Shown: positions 45,801 through 53,694, numbered from the stretch's first letter. The stretch is DNA of 64,000 nucleotides from an uncultured Pseudomonadota bacterium (GCA_903884235.1 CAISEB010000005.1:1-64000), one strand, 5' to 3'. Numbers and translations are program-made. The notes: generated by a model not told the origin, from the sequence alone.

Positions 45801-45876
45801 TGGTCGCGAAGCCCGCGCCCAGCGTCGTCGCGATGACCGACGCCAGAATGGTATTGCGGTTGAATCTGTTCTTCAT
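42850..45876 (-). CDS. Oar-type TonB-dependent receptor with carboxypeptidase-like regulatory domain
   Basis: Outer-membrane active transporter, 1008 residues. Signal peptide (1-29, cleavage near SAYSQ), a carboxypeptidase-regulatory-like domain (about 33-110, TLRGKATAGAEVTAKNIATG), a plug domain (VEVRTSEVGRIVSLDQIQTV, SLRGGAQNNNAVNVYIDGVG) and a long beta-barrel ending in a terminal Phe (RLTFGAKF). The likely ligand is the glucan handled by the downstream enzymes. It is preceded by the LacI-type gene with a 64-base gap. The ribosome-binding site is a G-run, GGGGGGGAC, before ATG 45876. Confidence 0.93.
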   Translation of the reverse strand: MKNRFNRNTILASVIATTLGAGFATSAYSQSADATLRGKATAGAEVTAKNIATGVVRHTATAADGTYVLVGLQPGVYKVDAGSGTERVVTLNVATTAILDLVAGSPAAMPDTTLADITVKSTKFVEVRTSEVGRIVSLDQIQTVPQITRNFLEFADVVPGVVFNVDSKGQTSLRGGAQNNNAVNVYIDGVGQKGYVRSGLSGQTDGSQGNPFPQLAIGEYKVITSNYKAEYDQISSAAVTAETKSGTNEFHGEAFVTYTNQNLRAETPAELAANSKSDSKTKEYGVAVGGPIIQDQLHFFLSYEGKRYVTPGVVTINGGVPADIAAQLPASVIAQLGPVTIPFQENLYFGKLDWEPTSDDRIVFDAKLRRETSSGNGVGAGTAASASLTTDNNDDRFGLRWEHSSQNWFNEVLLTHENAFFAPQGANGSVNGADYSWLNGNNNNTIIVTNGVDPRATQNKGQKGWALSDDITWSHLNFITGDHTVKAGVKFKVVDLIAQDAEAGYNPIFTYDVSAAGTAAIPYQATFAATVPGQNPVAETKDRQFGIYLQDDWAVNNKLTLNLGVRWDLEQDPTFLNFVTPQAVLDSLNTIISSDAVYTNVPPGTTYGQSLGFSADPNTKININDYISNGHNRKAFKGEFQPRIGFSYDLFEDQKHVIFGGIGRAYDRDLYDLIQLEITKIALSEPSVNFNTPDHACTVGVNNCYAWDPNYLNGPAGVQALVAGKPGEVDLINNNLKTPYSDQFSLGIRNKVGDWNTSAAISRIVSKDGLQFILGNRRPNGDFFGPEPWGGIGQPWTYGPPGIAGNLILANNAIETRSTSLLLSAEKPFTEESGWGATLAYTYTDAIQNRDINEHYVFDGVGVQSYPFITSNAAAKHRLVGTATVKGPWGTVIGGKLTLATPIPYNGIQCYSTASLFPDGGPCYPGAVTASGLGIRTLDLQLTKNFEVFDKATMYVRVDALNVFNAKNLVDYNIQNASNGTFASGSYNPTGNISGVTRQFRLTFGAKF

Positions 45877-45940
45877 GTCCCCCCCGGAATTGAAAAGAAA
45901 AGGCGTCGACAGCGTCTGCCGCGCAGGTTTTGGGTCTAGA

Positions 45941-46981
45941 TCACATCAGCTGAGTTCGAATCTGATCGGTGCGGTTCACCACAGAGCGCGCCGCGGACGA
46001 GGCGCGCACCACGAGTTCGGTGGCCACCATCTCGGTCGAGGTCGGCGTCGCCTCGGGCGCCCCGACCGCGTCGGCGACGCCCTCGAGCGCGCGCGCGCCG
46101 AGCTCGGCCATGGGCACGCGCACCGTCGTCAGCGACGGCGAGACGAAGCGCGCCAGCGGGATGTCGTCGAAGCCGGCGAGCGCGACCTCGCCCGGCACCG
46201 CGACCCCGGCGTCGCTGAACGCGCGCAGGCAGCCGAGCGCCATCATGTCGTTGGCCGCGAACACGGCGTCCGGGCGCTCGTCGAGCGTCAGGAGGCGCTC
46301 GGCGGCGCGGTAGCCGGATTCCTCGGAGAAGTCCCCCGGCAGCACGAACTCGCGCACGTGCGGACCGAGCGCCCGCACCGCCTCGCAGTAGCCGGCGAGG
46401 CGCTCGGTGGCGTCGAAGTTGTTCTGGGGTCCGGCGATGAACGCGATGCGCCGGTGGCCGACGTCGGCGAGGTGGCGGACCATGTCGCGCGCGCCGCCGC
46501 GGTTGTCGAGGCAGAACGAGGAGTGGCTCTGGCCACGCACCGGGGAGTTGATCAGCACCGCCGGCGTGTCGTCGGCCGAGTGGTCGGCGAGGAACGCCGA
46601 GTCCGCGTAGGGCGACATGATCAGCAGCCCGTCGACCCGGCCCTTCAGCTGGCGAATCGCGAGCGCCGCCTCCGCGGCCGAGCCGTGCACGCCCGTCAGC
46701 AGCAGGTGCAGGCCGCGCCGGCGGGCGGCCTGGTCGATGCCGCGGATGATCTCGGAGAAGAACTCGCCGTGCAGGTCCGGCAGCAGCACGCCGATGGTGT
46801 GGGTGAGCCCGGTCGAGAGGCTGCGCGCCGCGCTGTCGGGGACGTAGCGCAGCTGCTCGATGATCGACAGGATGCGCGCACGCGTCGCATCGGTGACGTT
46901 GCCGTGGCCATTGATGACCCTCGACACCGTCGCCGTCGATACTTGCGCTTCGCGCGCAACGTCTTTGAGCGTTGCTGCCAA
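45941..46981 (-). CDS. LacI-family transcriptional regulator of the carbohydrate locus
   Basis: A protein of 346 residues from TTG 46981, with a purine-rich GGGGGGCCAAGGG just upstream; GTG 46996 is an alternative. N-terminal LacI helix-turn-helix TLKDVAREAQVSTATVSRVI followed by NGHG, then the periplasmic-binding-protein-like effector domain (IGVLLPDLHGEFFSEIIRG, AVFAANDMMALGCLRAFSDA). It probably represses the locus until a glucan-derived sugar binds. Two operators overlap its own promoter, between it and the divergent ATPase gene. Confidence 0.92.
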   Translation of the reverse strand: MAATLKDVAREAQVSTATVSRVINGHGNVTDATRARILSIIEQLRYVPDSAARSLSTGLTHTIGVLLPDLHGEFFSEIIRGIDQAARRRGLHLLLTGVHGSAAEAALAIRQLKGRVDGLLIMSPYADSAFLADHSADDTPAVLINSPVRGQSHSSFCLDNRGGARDMVRHLADVGHRRIAFIAGPQNNFDATERLAGYCEAVRALGPHVREFVLPGDFSEESGYRAAERLLTLDERPDAVFAANDMMALGCLRAFSDAGVAVPGEVALAGFDDIPLARFVSPSLTTVRVPMAELGARALEGVADAVGAPEATPTSTEMVATELVVRASSAARSVVNRTDQIRTQLM

Positions 46982-46997
46982 CCCTTGGCCCCCCACG

Positions 46998-47032
46998 TGC
47001 AACCGCTTACACTGCAGATGTAAACGCTTACT
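46998..47032. promoter_or_regulatory. Tandem LacI-type operators in the divergent promoter region
   Basis: TGCAACCGCTTACA (46998-47011) and TGTAAACGCTTACT (47019-47032) are 14-base near-palindromes centred on CG, the form bound by LacI/GalR-family regulators. They are 21 bases apart (two helical turns) and just upstream of the lacI-type gene, facing the transporter ATPase gene. Confidence 0.8.
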
Positions 47033-47264
47033 TTTTAGTTGCGCGAAGGGTACTACCGCCACCGGGCGGTCTGTCAAGCGCGCCGGGGGGGAAATTACGG
47101 ATGACACCCATGCCGTTCGCTGGGCAGGGCGCGCCTGCATTCGTTTGCAATGCCGCGGGACTCGCCGAACGGCTTGCCGTGGCCGGCGCCGTCGGCAAGA
47201 CTGGTCCGATGCCGATGCCGCAGCGCACCATCCCGCCCCCGCCGCGCACCCGGACGCCCTGACC

Positions 47265-48380
47265 ATGGCCGGCATCCGCCTCGCCCACGTCCAGAAGCGC
47301 TTCGGCGCGACCCCGGTGCTCACCGACCTCGACCTCGAGATCGAGGAGCACGAGTTCATGGTGCTGGTCGGCCCCTCCGGCTGCGGCAAGTCGACCGCGC
47401 TCCGGCTGATCGCAGGCCTCGAGGACCCGAGCGCGGGCGACATCGAGATCGGCGGGCGGCGCGTCAACGACGTGGCGCCGAAGGACCGCGACGTCGCGAT
47501 GGTGTTCCAGAGCTACGCGCTCTATCCGCACATGACCGTGCGCGAGAACATCGCCTTCGGGCTCCGGATCCGCGACCTGCCGGCGGCCGAGGTCGAGTCG
47601 CGCGTCGCCGAGGCCGCGCAGGTGCTCGGGCTCGCCGAGCTCCTCGAGCGCAAGCCGAAGGCATTGTCCGGCGGCCAGCGCCAGCGCGTCGCGCTCGGCC
47701 GGGCGATCGTCAGGAAGCCCTCGGTGTTCCTCTTCGACGAACCGCTCTCGAACCTCGACGCGGAACTGCGCGTGCAGATGCGCGCGGAACTCGCGCGCCT
47801 GCAGCAGCGCCTCGCGACGACGACCGTCTACGTCACCCACGACCAGGTCGAGGCGATGACGCTCGGCCACCGCATCGCAGTGCTGGCGCCGACCGGACCC
47901 GACGCGCGCCCCAACCTGCAGCAGGTCGGCACGCCGCTCGAGATCTACGACCGCCCGGCGAACGCCTTCGTCGCGCGCTTCATCGGCAGCCCGCCGATGA
48001 ACGTGTTCAGGGCACGCCTGAGCGCTGACCGCACGCGCCTCGCGGCGCCGGGCATCGAGGCTCCAGTGCCGCGCGCGTTCCTCGGTGCGACCCGGGCGCT
48101 CGCCGGCGCCGAGGTGCTCGTGGGCCTCAGACCCGAGCATCTGGTCGCGAGCGCGGAGCCCGGCTGGACGAGCCCGATCGCGCTCGAGGGCAGCGTCGAG
48201 ATCGCCGAGACGATCGGCTCGGAGGTCGTGGTGCACGCGCGCGTCGGCGAGGAGAAGCTCATCGCCCGCTTCGCGACGCGCCGCGTGCCGCGCCTCGGCG
48301 AGCGCATCGCGCTCGCGGCGGATGCCGCCGCGCTGCACCTGTTCGCCGCGACGACGAGCCAGAGGCTCGCCGAGTCATGA
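47265..48380 (+). CDS. MsmK/UgpC-type sugar ABC transporter ATPase
   Basis: A protein of 371 residues. Walker A GPSGCGKST (36-44), signature LSGGQRQRVALGRA, Walker B VFLFDEPLSNLD, switch His in YVTHDQVEAMTL, and a C-terminal regulatory TOBE/OB region (about 240-371). It energises the permease pair encoded on the other strand 9 kb away. The split arms share the operator region. Start is ATG 47265, and the stop overlaps the esterase gene by ATGA. Confidence 0.93.
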   Translation: MAGIRLAHVQKRFGATPVLTDLDLEIEEHEFMVLVGPSGCGKSTALRLIAGLEDPSAGDIEIGGRRVNDVAPKDRDVAMVFQSYALYPHMTVRENIAFGLRIRDLPAAEVESRVAEAAQVLGLAELLERKPKALSGGQRQRVALGRAIVRKPSVFLFDEPLSNLDAELRVQMRAELARLQQRLATTTVYVTHDQVEAMTLGHRIAVLAPTGPDARPNLQQVGTPLEIYDRPANAFVARFIGSPPMNVFRARLSADRTRLAAPGIEAPVPRAFLGATRALAGAEVLVGLRPEHLVASAEPGWTSPIALEGSVEIAETIGSEVVVHARVGEEKLIARFATRRVPRLGERIALAADAAALHLFAATTSQRLAES

Positions 48381-49177
48381 GCCCGCTCGCCGGCCGGTGG
48401 CGGCCCACCCTCCTCGCCGGCACGCTCGGCGCGCTCGCTCTATTCGTCGGCGCCTGCAGCACCCCGGACCCGTGGCACCACGCGACGGGCCAGGTGCCGG
48501 CGACGTTCGCCGGCAAGCAGGTGGTCCCTGCGAGCGGGCAGTTCCTGCTCGCGCTGCCGGAGGGCTTCGATGCCAGGTCGAAGCAGCGCTGGCCGCTCCT
48601 GATCTTCCTGCACGGCTCGGGCGAGGCCGGCTCCGACCTCGACCGGGTGACGGTCAACGGCCCGCCGCGCCTCCTCAAGGAGGGCCACCGGCTGCCGTTC
48701 ATCGTCGTCTCGCCGCAGACGCGCAACCAGTGGCCGTACGGGGCGTTCGACCCGGTCGCGCTCGATGCAATGCTCGATGAACTGCTGGCGCGGCTGCCGA
48801 TCGACCCGGACCGGGTGTACCTCACCGGTCTCAGCATGGGCGGCATCTGGAGTTACGGCTGGGGCACGCTGCGTCCCGAGCGCTTCGCGGCGATCGTGCC
48901 GGTCAGTGCCGGCTGGAACCCGGAGGACGCGTGCCGCCTGAAGTCAGTGCCGGTGCGCGCCTTCCACGGCGCGAAGGACGACGTCGTGCCGCTCGCCGAC
49001 GACCGGGCGATGGTCGAGGCGATCCGCGCCTGCGGCGGCGAGGCGACGCTCACCGTGTATCCGGACGCGGGCCACGATGCCTGGACCCGGACCTACGAGG
49101 ATCCCGCGCTCTACGAGTGGCTGCTCGGGCAGCGTCGCCATGGCGCACGCCCGAAGACCTTCACGGTCACGCGATGA
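48377..49177 (+). CDS. Alpha/beta-hydrolase lipoprotein (esterase/phospholipase type)
   Basis: A protein of 266 residues. Lipobox FVGAC with Cys27. The serine-hydrolase triad is visible as Ser153 (GLSMGG), an Asp in AKDDVVPL near 207 and a His in AGHDAW near 238. The oxyanion segment FLHGSGEAG lies at about 77-85. Such proteins act as carboxyl or feruloyl/acetyl esterases. In this place it may remove acyl groups from the imported glucan, but that is only suggested by ATGA coupling to the transporter ATPase gene. Confidence 0.85.
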   Translation: MSPLAGRWRPTLLAGTLGALALFVGACSTPDPWHHATGQVPATFAGKQVVPASGQFLLALPEGFDARSKQRWPLLIFLHGSGEAGSDLDRVTVNGPPRLLKEGHRLPFIVVSPQTRNQWPYGAFDPVALDAMLDELLARLPIDPDRVYLTGLSMGGIWSYGWGTLRPERFAAIVPVSAGWNPEDACRLKSVPVRAFHGAKDDVVPLADDRAMVEAIRACGGEATLTVYPDAGHDAWTRTYEDPALYEWLLGQRRHGARPKTFTVTR

Positions 49178-49581
49178 GCGCGCCGACCCCGGGCTGGTCG
49201 GCCGAGGCGCGCTGGCGGGGCGAGGGTCCCGTCGAACTCGCCTGCCGCGGCGAGCCGCTCGCCGCGCTCGTCGCCGCCGGCGTCGTGCTGACGCCGGTCG
49301 AGTACCTGCTGCTCGGCGCGGCCGGCTGCTTCGCAATGAGCCTCGAGGGCGCGCGGCGCGCCCAGGGACTCTCGGCGGCGGCGCTGGTCGTGACCGCCAT
49401 CGGCACCAAGGCCCCCGTCGCGCCGAGCCAACTCGGCACGCTGCACCTCATTGTCCGGATCGACGGCCCGATCGATGCGGCGGCGTTCCCGGCGCTCGTC
49501 GCCCGGGCCAAGGACCTGTGCACGGTGACCAACACGCTCGGCGCGACGCCGACGGTCGAGGTTCATCGAACGGCGGCCTGA
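49174..49581 (+). CDS. OsmC/Ohr-family protein
   Basis: A protein of 135 residues. OsmC-type thiol peroxidases reduce organic hydroperoxides using two cysteines. Here Cys52 is in LGAAGCFAMSLE and the second in LCTVTNTLGATP near 115, with an Arg/Glu environment like the family. ATGA overlap with the esterase gene. It is the last gene of the plus-strand arm. It is not an obvious part of glucan use and may simply have been captured in the operon. Confidence 0.85.
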   Translation: MSAPTPGWSAEARWRGEGPVELACRGEPLAALVAAGVVLTPVEYLLLGAAGCFAMSLEGARRAQGLSAAALVVTAIGTKAPVAPSQLGTLHLIVRIDGPIDAAAFPALVARAKDLCTVTNTLGATPTVEVHRTAA

Positions 49582-49680
49582 GGCGGGACCGGCCGCCGCG
49601 CCCGCGGGCATACGGGCCCGGCGGCCCACGACCCAAATCGAAACCCATTTGTGCCCGATTGATCGAGGCTGGCGCGGGGC

Positions 49681-49778
49681 TGGTGCTCATGCCGCCGCCG
49701 CGGCCCGCGCTGTCCCTGCCTTGCGCGGACGGGGTGTCCGGCTCGGCGGCGCGTGACGTGGCGGCGGCATGAGCACCA
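49681..49778 (-). mobile_element. 98-bp mini-element derived from the TnpB element's right end
   Basis: Perfect 19-bp inverted termini: TGGTGCTCATGCCGCCGCC at 49681-49699 and its complement at 49760-49778. Read on the minus strand its last 83 bases match 20926-21008, the 3' end of the TnpB element, with about eight differences. The other terminus matches the left end proposed for that element (GCTCATGCCGCC). No coding capacity. It is either a non-autonomous transposon copy, a REP-like sequence, or a stand-alone TnpB guide-RNA locus. Confidence 0.8.
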
Positions 49779-49821
49779 GATGGCGTCATCGCATCCTCGT
49801 GGTAGATCCGCGGGTGTGCCG

Positions 49822-51033
49822 TCAGCGCCCCTTGGTGTGTCGGTGCCGCGTCTTGATGTCCGATCCCGCATCGAAGAACCCGACGAGCCCGGCCTGGCCC
49901 GCGTAGCCGAGGTACGGCTTCGCGCCGTACAGGTCCGCGAGCGTCTTCAGCAGCGAGTAGTGGTTGAACGGCGTCGCCGACATCGATCCCGGCAGCAGGA
50001 ACGGCGAGACCAGCACGGTACCGGTGCGATCGCCACCGAAGCCGTGCATCTCGACCATGTACTTGTCGTCGCTCTCGGTGGAGGGGAACGTGCCGATGTT
50101 CGGGCCCGGCTGCTGCGCGCAGCACGATGCACCCTCGAACACGTCCTTGGTGCGCCCATCCGGCAGCTTCGAGGACTCGCCGTCGCCCTCGTCGAAGGTG
50201 ACGATCAGCAGGCCGTCCTTGCGGTACGCCGGGGACGCCATGATCCGCTTGACCCAGGTCTTCAGGAACTCGTCCGCGGACACGAGCCCGCCGGGCGCGC
50301 CGTCCTTGCAGGGCGCGTCGTGGCCGTCGTTGCACAGGTTCGGCGAGATGAACACGAATCGGGGCGTCGTCGCGACGCTCCGAAGGTCCGCCTCGAGTCG
50401 CGCGAGCGGACCGACGTTCAAGGCGCACGCGCCGCCATCGAGCAGCGAGTGGAAGTACACGAACGGGTTGTGGCGCGCCGCGTACTGGTCGCCCTTGCGG
50501 GCGCCTTGCGTCGGATCGGCGGCACCGATCTTCGGCGCGCCGCAGGTCGCCGCCTCGCGCGCGGGGTCGTTGCCCATATCCTCCATGTAGCCGCGCCACG
50601 CGATGCCGAGCCCCGCGAGCTGGTCCGGCAGCGTCTTCACGGTCGCGGGGTACACGCAGCCCTTGCCCTTCTCCTGGCCGTCCGGCGTCGTGCCTGTCGA
50701 GACGAAGTCCTCGAACACCTCGCAGTCGTCGCGCGTCTGCTTGGTGCCGCCCTGGCCGCTGATCATCGCGAGGTAGTTGCCGAGGCTGTAGTGCGCGGTG
50801 CCGAAGTACTGGGTCAGCAGCACGCCCTGCTTCGTCAGCGTCTTCGAGAAGTACGGCGCCTTGGAGTCGGGACCGAAGGTTTCCTCGAAGCCCTTGTTCT
50901 CGAGCACGATGACGAACACGTGGCCGACCGGCGGCACCCGGCTCGTGGCGTGGGCGCCGACGGCGACAGTCGCCAGCATCGCGAGGACCAGGGACTTCAG
51001 CCAGCGGGATGCACGGACCATCGGAGGCTCCAT
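49822..51033 (-). CDS. Secreted phosphoesterase-family protein (acid phosphatase/phospholipase C type)
   Basis: A protein of 403 residues with a Sec signal (about 1-29). PF04185-like metal-dependent phosphoesterase fold: HVFVIVLENKGFEETFG near the N-terminus with the first metal-binding Glu-Asn, HYSLGNYLAMISGQ, FVFISPNLCNDGHDA, LIVTFDEGDGE and the C-terminal FNHYSLLKTLADLYG. It releases phosphate or headgroups outside the cytoplasm. Several cysteine pairs suggest disulfides. Start is ATG 51033 or ATG 51021. It converges with the OsmC gene across the mini-element. Confidence 0.88.
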   Translation of the reverse strand: MEPPMVRASRWLKSLVLAMLATVAVGAHATSRVPPVGHVFVIVLENKGFEETFGPDSKAPYFSKTLTKQGVLLTQYFGTAHYSLGNYLAMISGQGGTKQTRDDCEVFEDFVSTGTTPDGQEKGKGCVYPATVKTLPDQLAGLGIAWRGYMEDMGNDPAREAATCGAPKIGAADPTQGARKGDQYAARHNPFVYFHSLLDGGACALNVGPLARLEADLRSVATTPRFVFISPNLCNDGHDAPCKDGAPGGLVSADEFLKTWVKRIMASPAYRKDGLLIVTFDEGDGESSKLPDGRTKDVFEGASCCAQQPGPNIGTFPSTESDDKYMVEMHGFGGDRTGTVLVSPFLLPGSMSATPFNHYSLLKTLADLYGAKPYLGYAGQAGLVGFFDAGSDIKTRHRHTKGR

Positions 51034-51090
51034 CGGGATGTGGCGAGCCGCATCATCTCGTTACCGCGCAGTCGCGGCAACCGGCGCGAC

Positions 51091-51555
51091 TCAGGGCGTG
51101 GCGGCCGGCGGATCGGGGACCTCGATGTCGGCCGCGGCGACGATGACCCAGCGACCGTCGCGCCTGACCCAGGTGTCGGACCACACGTAGCGACCACCCT
51201 TCGGCTCGCCCTCGCGCTTCACCCAGTGCTCCGAACCCTGCGCCACCGCGACGTCGCCGTAGAAGCGGACGTGGACGTCGACGAGCTGGTTCGACACGAA
51301 GCGCTGGGCCCCGGTGCGGGTCTCCTCGAGCTCGCTCTTCTTGTCGGTGCGGCTGCCGTCCGGCGCGACGCCCTGATAGTCGTCGGCGAGCAATCGCTCG
51401 ACCGCGGCGACGTCGCCGGACGCGTCCGAGGCCGCCCACGTCGCCTCGCCGTCGGCGATCGCCTTCTCGTCGGCGGCCCGGTCCGGGGCGCGCGCGCAGG
51501 CCGCGAGCGCCAGTGCGATGGACAGCGCGGCGAGCGCACGGGTTGTATGCAGCAT
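51091..51555 (-). CDS. NTF2-like (DUF4440/SnoaL-type) lipoprotein
   Basis: A protein of 154 residues. Lipoprotein signal LALAACA (Cys20) and an NTF2-like cone fold: AIADGEATWAASDASGDVAA, VERLLADDYQGVAPDG, then strands VDVHVRFYGDVAVAQGSEHW and the terminal WVIVAAADIEV. Such domains bind small ligands or act as accessory subunits. GGAGG sits eight bases before ATG 51555. It is probably in an operon with the membrane-protein gene upstream. Confidence 0.78.
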   Translation of the reverse strand: MLHTTRALAALSIALALAACARAPDRAADEKAIADGEATWAASDASGDVAAVERLLADDYQGVAPDGSRTDKKSELEETRTGAQRFVSNQLVDVHVRFYGDVAVAQGSEHWVKREGEPKGGRYVWSDTWVRRDGRWVIVAAADIEVPDPPAATP

Positions 51556-51602
51556 GGTCGAATCCTCCGGGAGATCGAGTGGCGCGCGACGGGCCCGCCG
51601 CG

Positions 51603-52025
51603 CTAGCAGAGCCAACCCTTCTGGATGCCGCGCCGGGCGTACCCCACGAGCGCGATGGCGATCAGCAGCACGAGGCCCTGCAGCACGAGCGGCACGACCC
51701 CGGGCGCACGACCGGCACCGGCGACGGCGAAGAGGCCGATGTCCTGGAGCAGGACACCCGCGAGCGAGACCCACAGCAACGGCAGGGCCCAGCGCGAGCC
51801 GAACAGCAGCGCGGCGCAACCGGCACTGCCCCCGCCCACCGCGACGAGGCTGGCGAGGACCGACCAGAAGGGACGCGCGGCGTACAGCGCCTGCTTCGCG
51901 GGCGGCAGCGCGGCGATGTCGGCCGGCGACAGCCTGAGGTCCGCGATCACGGCCAGGAGGCCGACGAGGTTCCACAGCAGCGCGACACCTGCGATCCAGC
52001 GGGACGAAGATGGCGGCTTGGGCAT
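51603..52025 (-). CDS. Four-helix membrane protein of unknown function
   Basis: A protein of 140 residues with four hydrophobic segments (about 10-28, 51-72, 77-98 and 108-128) and short loops. Charged residues cluster at the ends (SSSRW, YARRGIQKGW). No catalytic motif. It resembles small integral membrane proteins of the DoxX-like size class, but no family is claimed. Start is ATG 52025, behind a GGGAGGGACCCGCC purine-rich site. A 47-base gap separates it from the lipoprotein gene. Confidence 0.7.
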   Translation of the reverse strand: MPKPPSSSRWIAGVALLWNLVGLLAVIADLRLSPADIAALPPAKQALYAARPFWSVLASLVAVGGGSAGCAALLFGSRWALPLLWVSLAGVLLQDIGLFAVAGAGRAPGVVPLVLQGLVLLIAIALVGYARRGIQKGWLC

Positions 52026-52173
52026 GGCGGGTCCCTCCCGGCAGAAGCGTGGCGGCGGACTTGCCGCCCTGCGGTCGATCCTAGCGCGGTTCGGTCGCGC
52101 CCGCCCTCCCCCCGAAACGACGAAGCCGCCCGGCGAAGTCGCGGGCAGGCGCCACGGCCAGCCGTCGCGGTGA

Positions 52174-53670
52174 TCAGGATGGCGGGAAGACCAGGCGCCC
52201 TTGCGTCGGATGCTTGGCGGCGTTCGAGCGCTCGATCGCCCCGAGCAGCGCCGGCAGCGTCGAGCTGTCGAGCCAGCGGCTGAAGGCCGCGGCGCGATTC
52301 AGCATCGCCAGGAACGGCTCTATGCGAGGGAACGGTGGCTCCGTCATGACGCTGTGGCTGAGCGCGTGCAGCGCACTGAAATAATCGTCCCTGTAGACCG
52401 TCGGGATGATGATCCGACAAAGTCCCGCCGCCGAGAGCGCGAGGTTCATCGCGAGGCGGGCCGTGCGGCCATTGCCGTCGCGAAACGGATGGACGTCGGC
52501 GACGATGAACATCGCGAGCGCCGCTCGCACGGTGGGATCGACGCTCGCGCGGATGAGCTCGAAGCCCTTGTCCAGCGTGCCCGGCACGAGATCGGGCGCC
52601 ACGAAGATCGTATCGCCGAAGCGATTGACGACGTCCTTCCATTCACCGGGGCGCTGCGCGGCGCGCGAGTGGATCACGCCTCGGTTCCAAGTCCGCAGCT
52701 GCTCCCGGAACGCCTGCGCGGTCGTCGGGAATACCGTTGTCCGGCAAGCGAGGATCGCCTCGAATGTGCCGCGGATATCGTGCGTATCGTCGTCCCGGTA
52801 CTCGATCGTGCGATTCTCGAGGACCACCGCACGCGCCTCGTCGAGCTCGAATTCCGTGCCTTCGATGTAGTTCGAGAAGTAGCTCTCGGCGAACGCGGCA
52901 ATACGCGGGTCGTCACCGCTGCGCGCGGCTGGAATCACGGGCGGCATCGACTCGAGGCGCGAGGCGAGCGCCTGGAACAGATCGATGCGCACCGGATCGT
53001 AGGGCATGCCGCGGGCGCGGGCGCGGGCGATGCTCGTCGGATGATGCAGCGCACCTTGTCGGGTGCCGAGCAAGGTTCCAACGATCTCATCCAGCCGGGC
53101 AAATTCCCGCTGGAGCGCGAGCTCCGGCGCGATCCGACGCGCCCGATCGCGAACGACGTTCAGTGCCGCGGATCCATCGCGAGCGAGGATGCGTTCCAGG
53201 CGCGCCTCCACCGCGCCCTGTCCGAGCGTTCGCCGCGCTGCGGGGGCGCCGCGGGATGTCGACAGGTTCTCGAGGAGGGCCCGCGGCTCGGACGCCCGCC
53301 AGGTCGGTCCGAGCGACGTGTCGAGCCGGATGTCGTCCGGAAGCGGCCCGGCACCCCGATCCATGCGCAGCGTTGCACCTGGCAGCTCTAGCGAGCGCCG
53401 GTACGGCCCGGTGAGAAACAGCACGCTCGCCGGCGCAAGCCCAGGCTCCAGCGCGGATCGGTGCGAGACGATCGAGCCCGGTGCCAGCACGGCGACGAGC
53501 GACAGGATTTCGCGCCGCACGAGGTCCTCGAGCGGGGTGCCGAGGTCGTCCGTGTAGACACCGGCCCGTATCCGCCGAATGCGACCGGCCTGTTCGGCCC
53601 GGGCGAGGCGGGAGCGCGATGCGGGGTTGGCGCCTATGGAGGAGTAGATCGCCATGCCACTGATGTGCAC
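52174..53670 (-). CDS. Fic-family AMP transferase fused to an AbiEi-like winged-helix domain
   Basis: A protein of 498 residues. The C-terminal Fic domain has the intact active site HPFRDGNGR at 394-402. An upstream inhibitory helix with the (S/T)xxxE(G/N) motif, SNYIEG at 266-271, marks a class II, self-inhibited Fic enzyme. Fic proteins usually transfer AMP to target hydroxyls. Residues about 15-140 (RLARAEQAGRIRRIRAGVYT, then SIVSHRSALEPG) look like an AbiEi-type antitoxin winged helix, so DNA binding, the effector and self-inhibition are joined in one chain. The start is GTG 53670 or ATG 53655. A promoter palindrome lies 25 bases upstream. Confidence 0.88.
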   Translation of the reverse strand: MHISGMAIYSSIGANPASRSRLARAEQAGRIRRIRAGVYTDDLGTPLEDLVRREILSLVAVLAPGSIVSHRSALEPGLAPASVLFLTGPYRRSLELPGATLRMDRGAGPLPDDIRLDTSLGPTWRASEPRALLENLSTSRGAPAARRTLGQGAVEARLERILARDGSAALNVVRDRARRIAPELALQREFARLDEIVGTLLGTRQGALHHPTSIARARARGMPYDPVRIDLFQALASRLESMPPVIPAARSGDDPRIAAFAESYFSNYIEGTEFELDEARAVVLENRTIEYRDDDTHDIRGTFEAILACRTTVFPTTAQAFREQLRTWNRGVIHSRAAQRPGEWKDVVNRFGDTIFVAPDLVPGTLDKGFELIRASVDPTVRAALAMFIVADVHPFRDGNGRTARLAMNLALSAAGLCRIIIPTVYRDDYFSALHALSHSVMTEPPFPRIEPFLAMLNRAAAFSRWLDSSTLPALLGAIERSNAAKHPTQGRLVFPPS

Positions 53671-53694
53671 CCAACGGGGTCAACCAGACCCGAA

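Noticed and set aside
43246-45939. Plus-strand open frame of 897 codons opposite the TonB receptor
   Set aside because: Antisense of a receptor with clear signal peptide, plug and terminal Phe.
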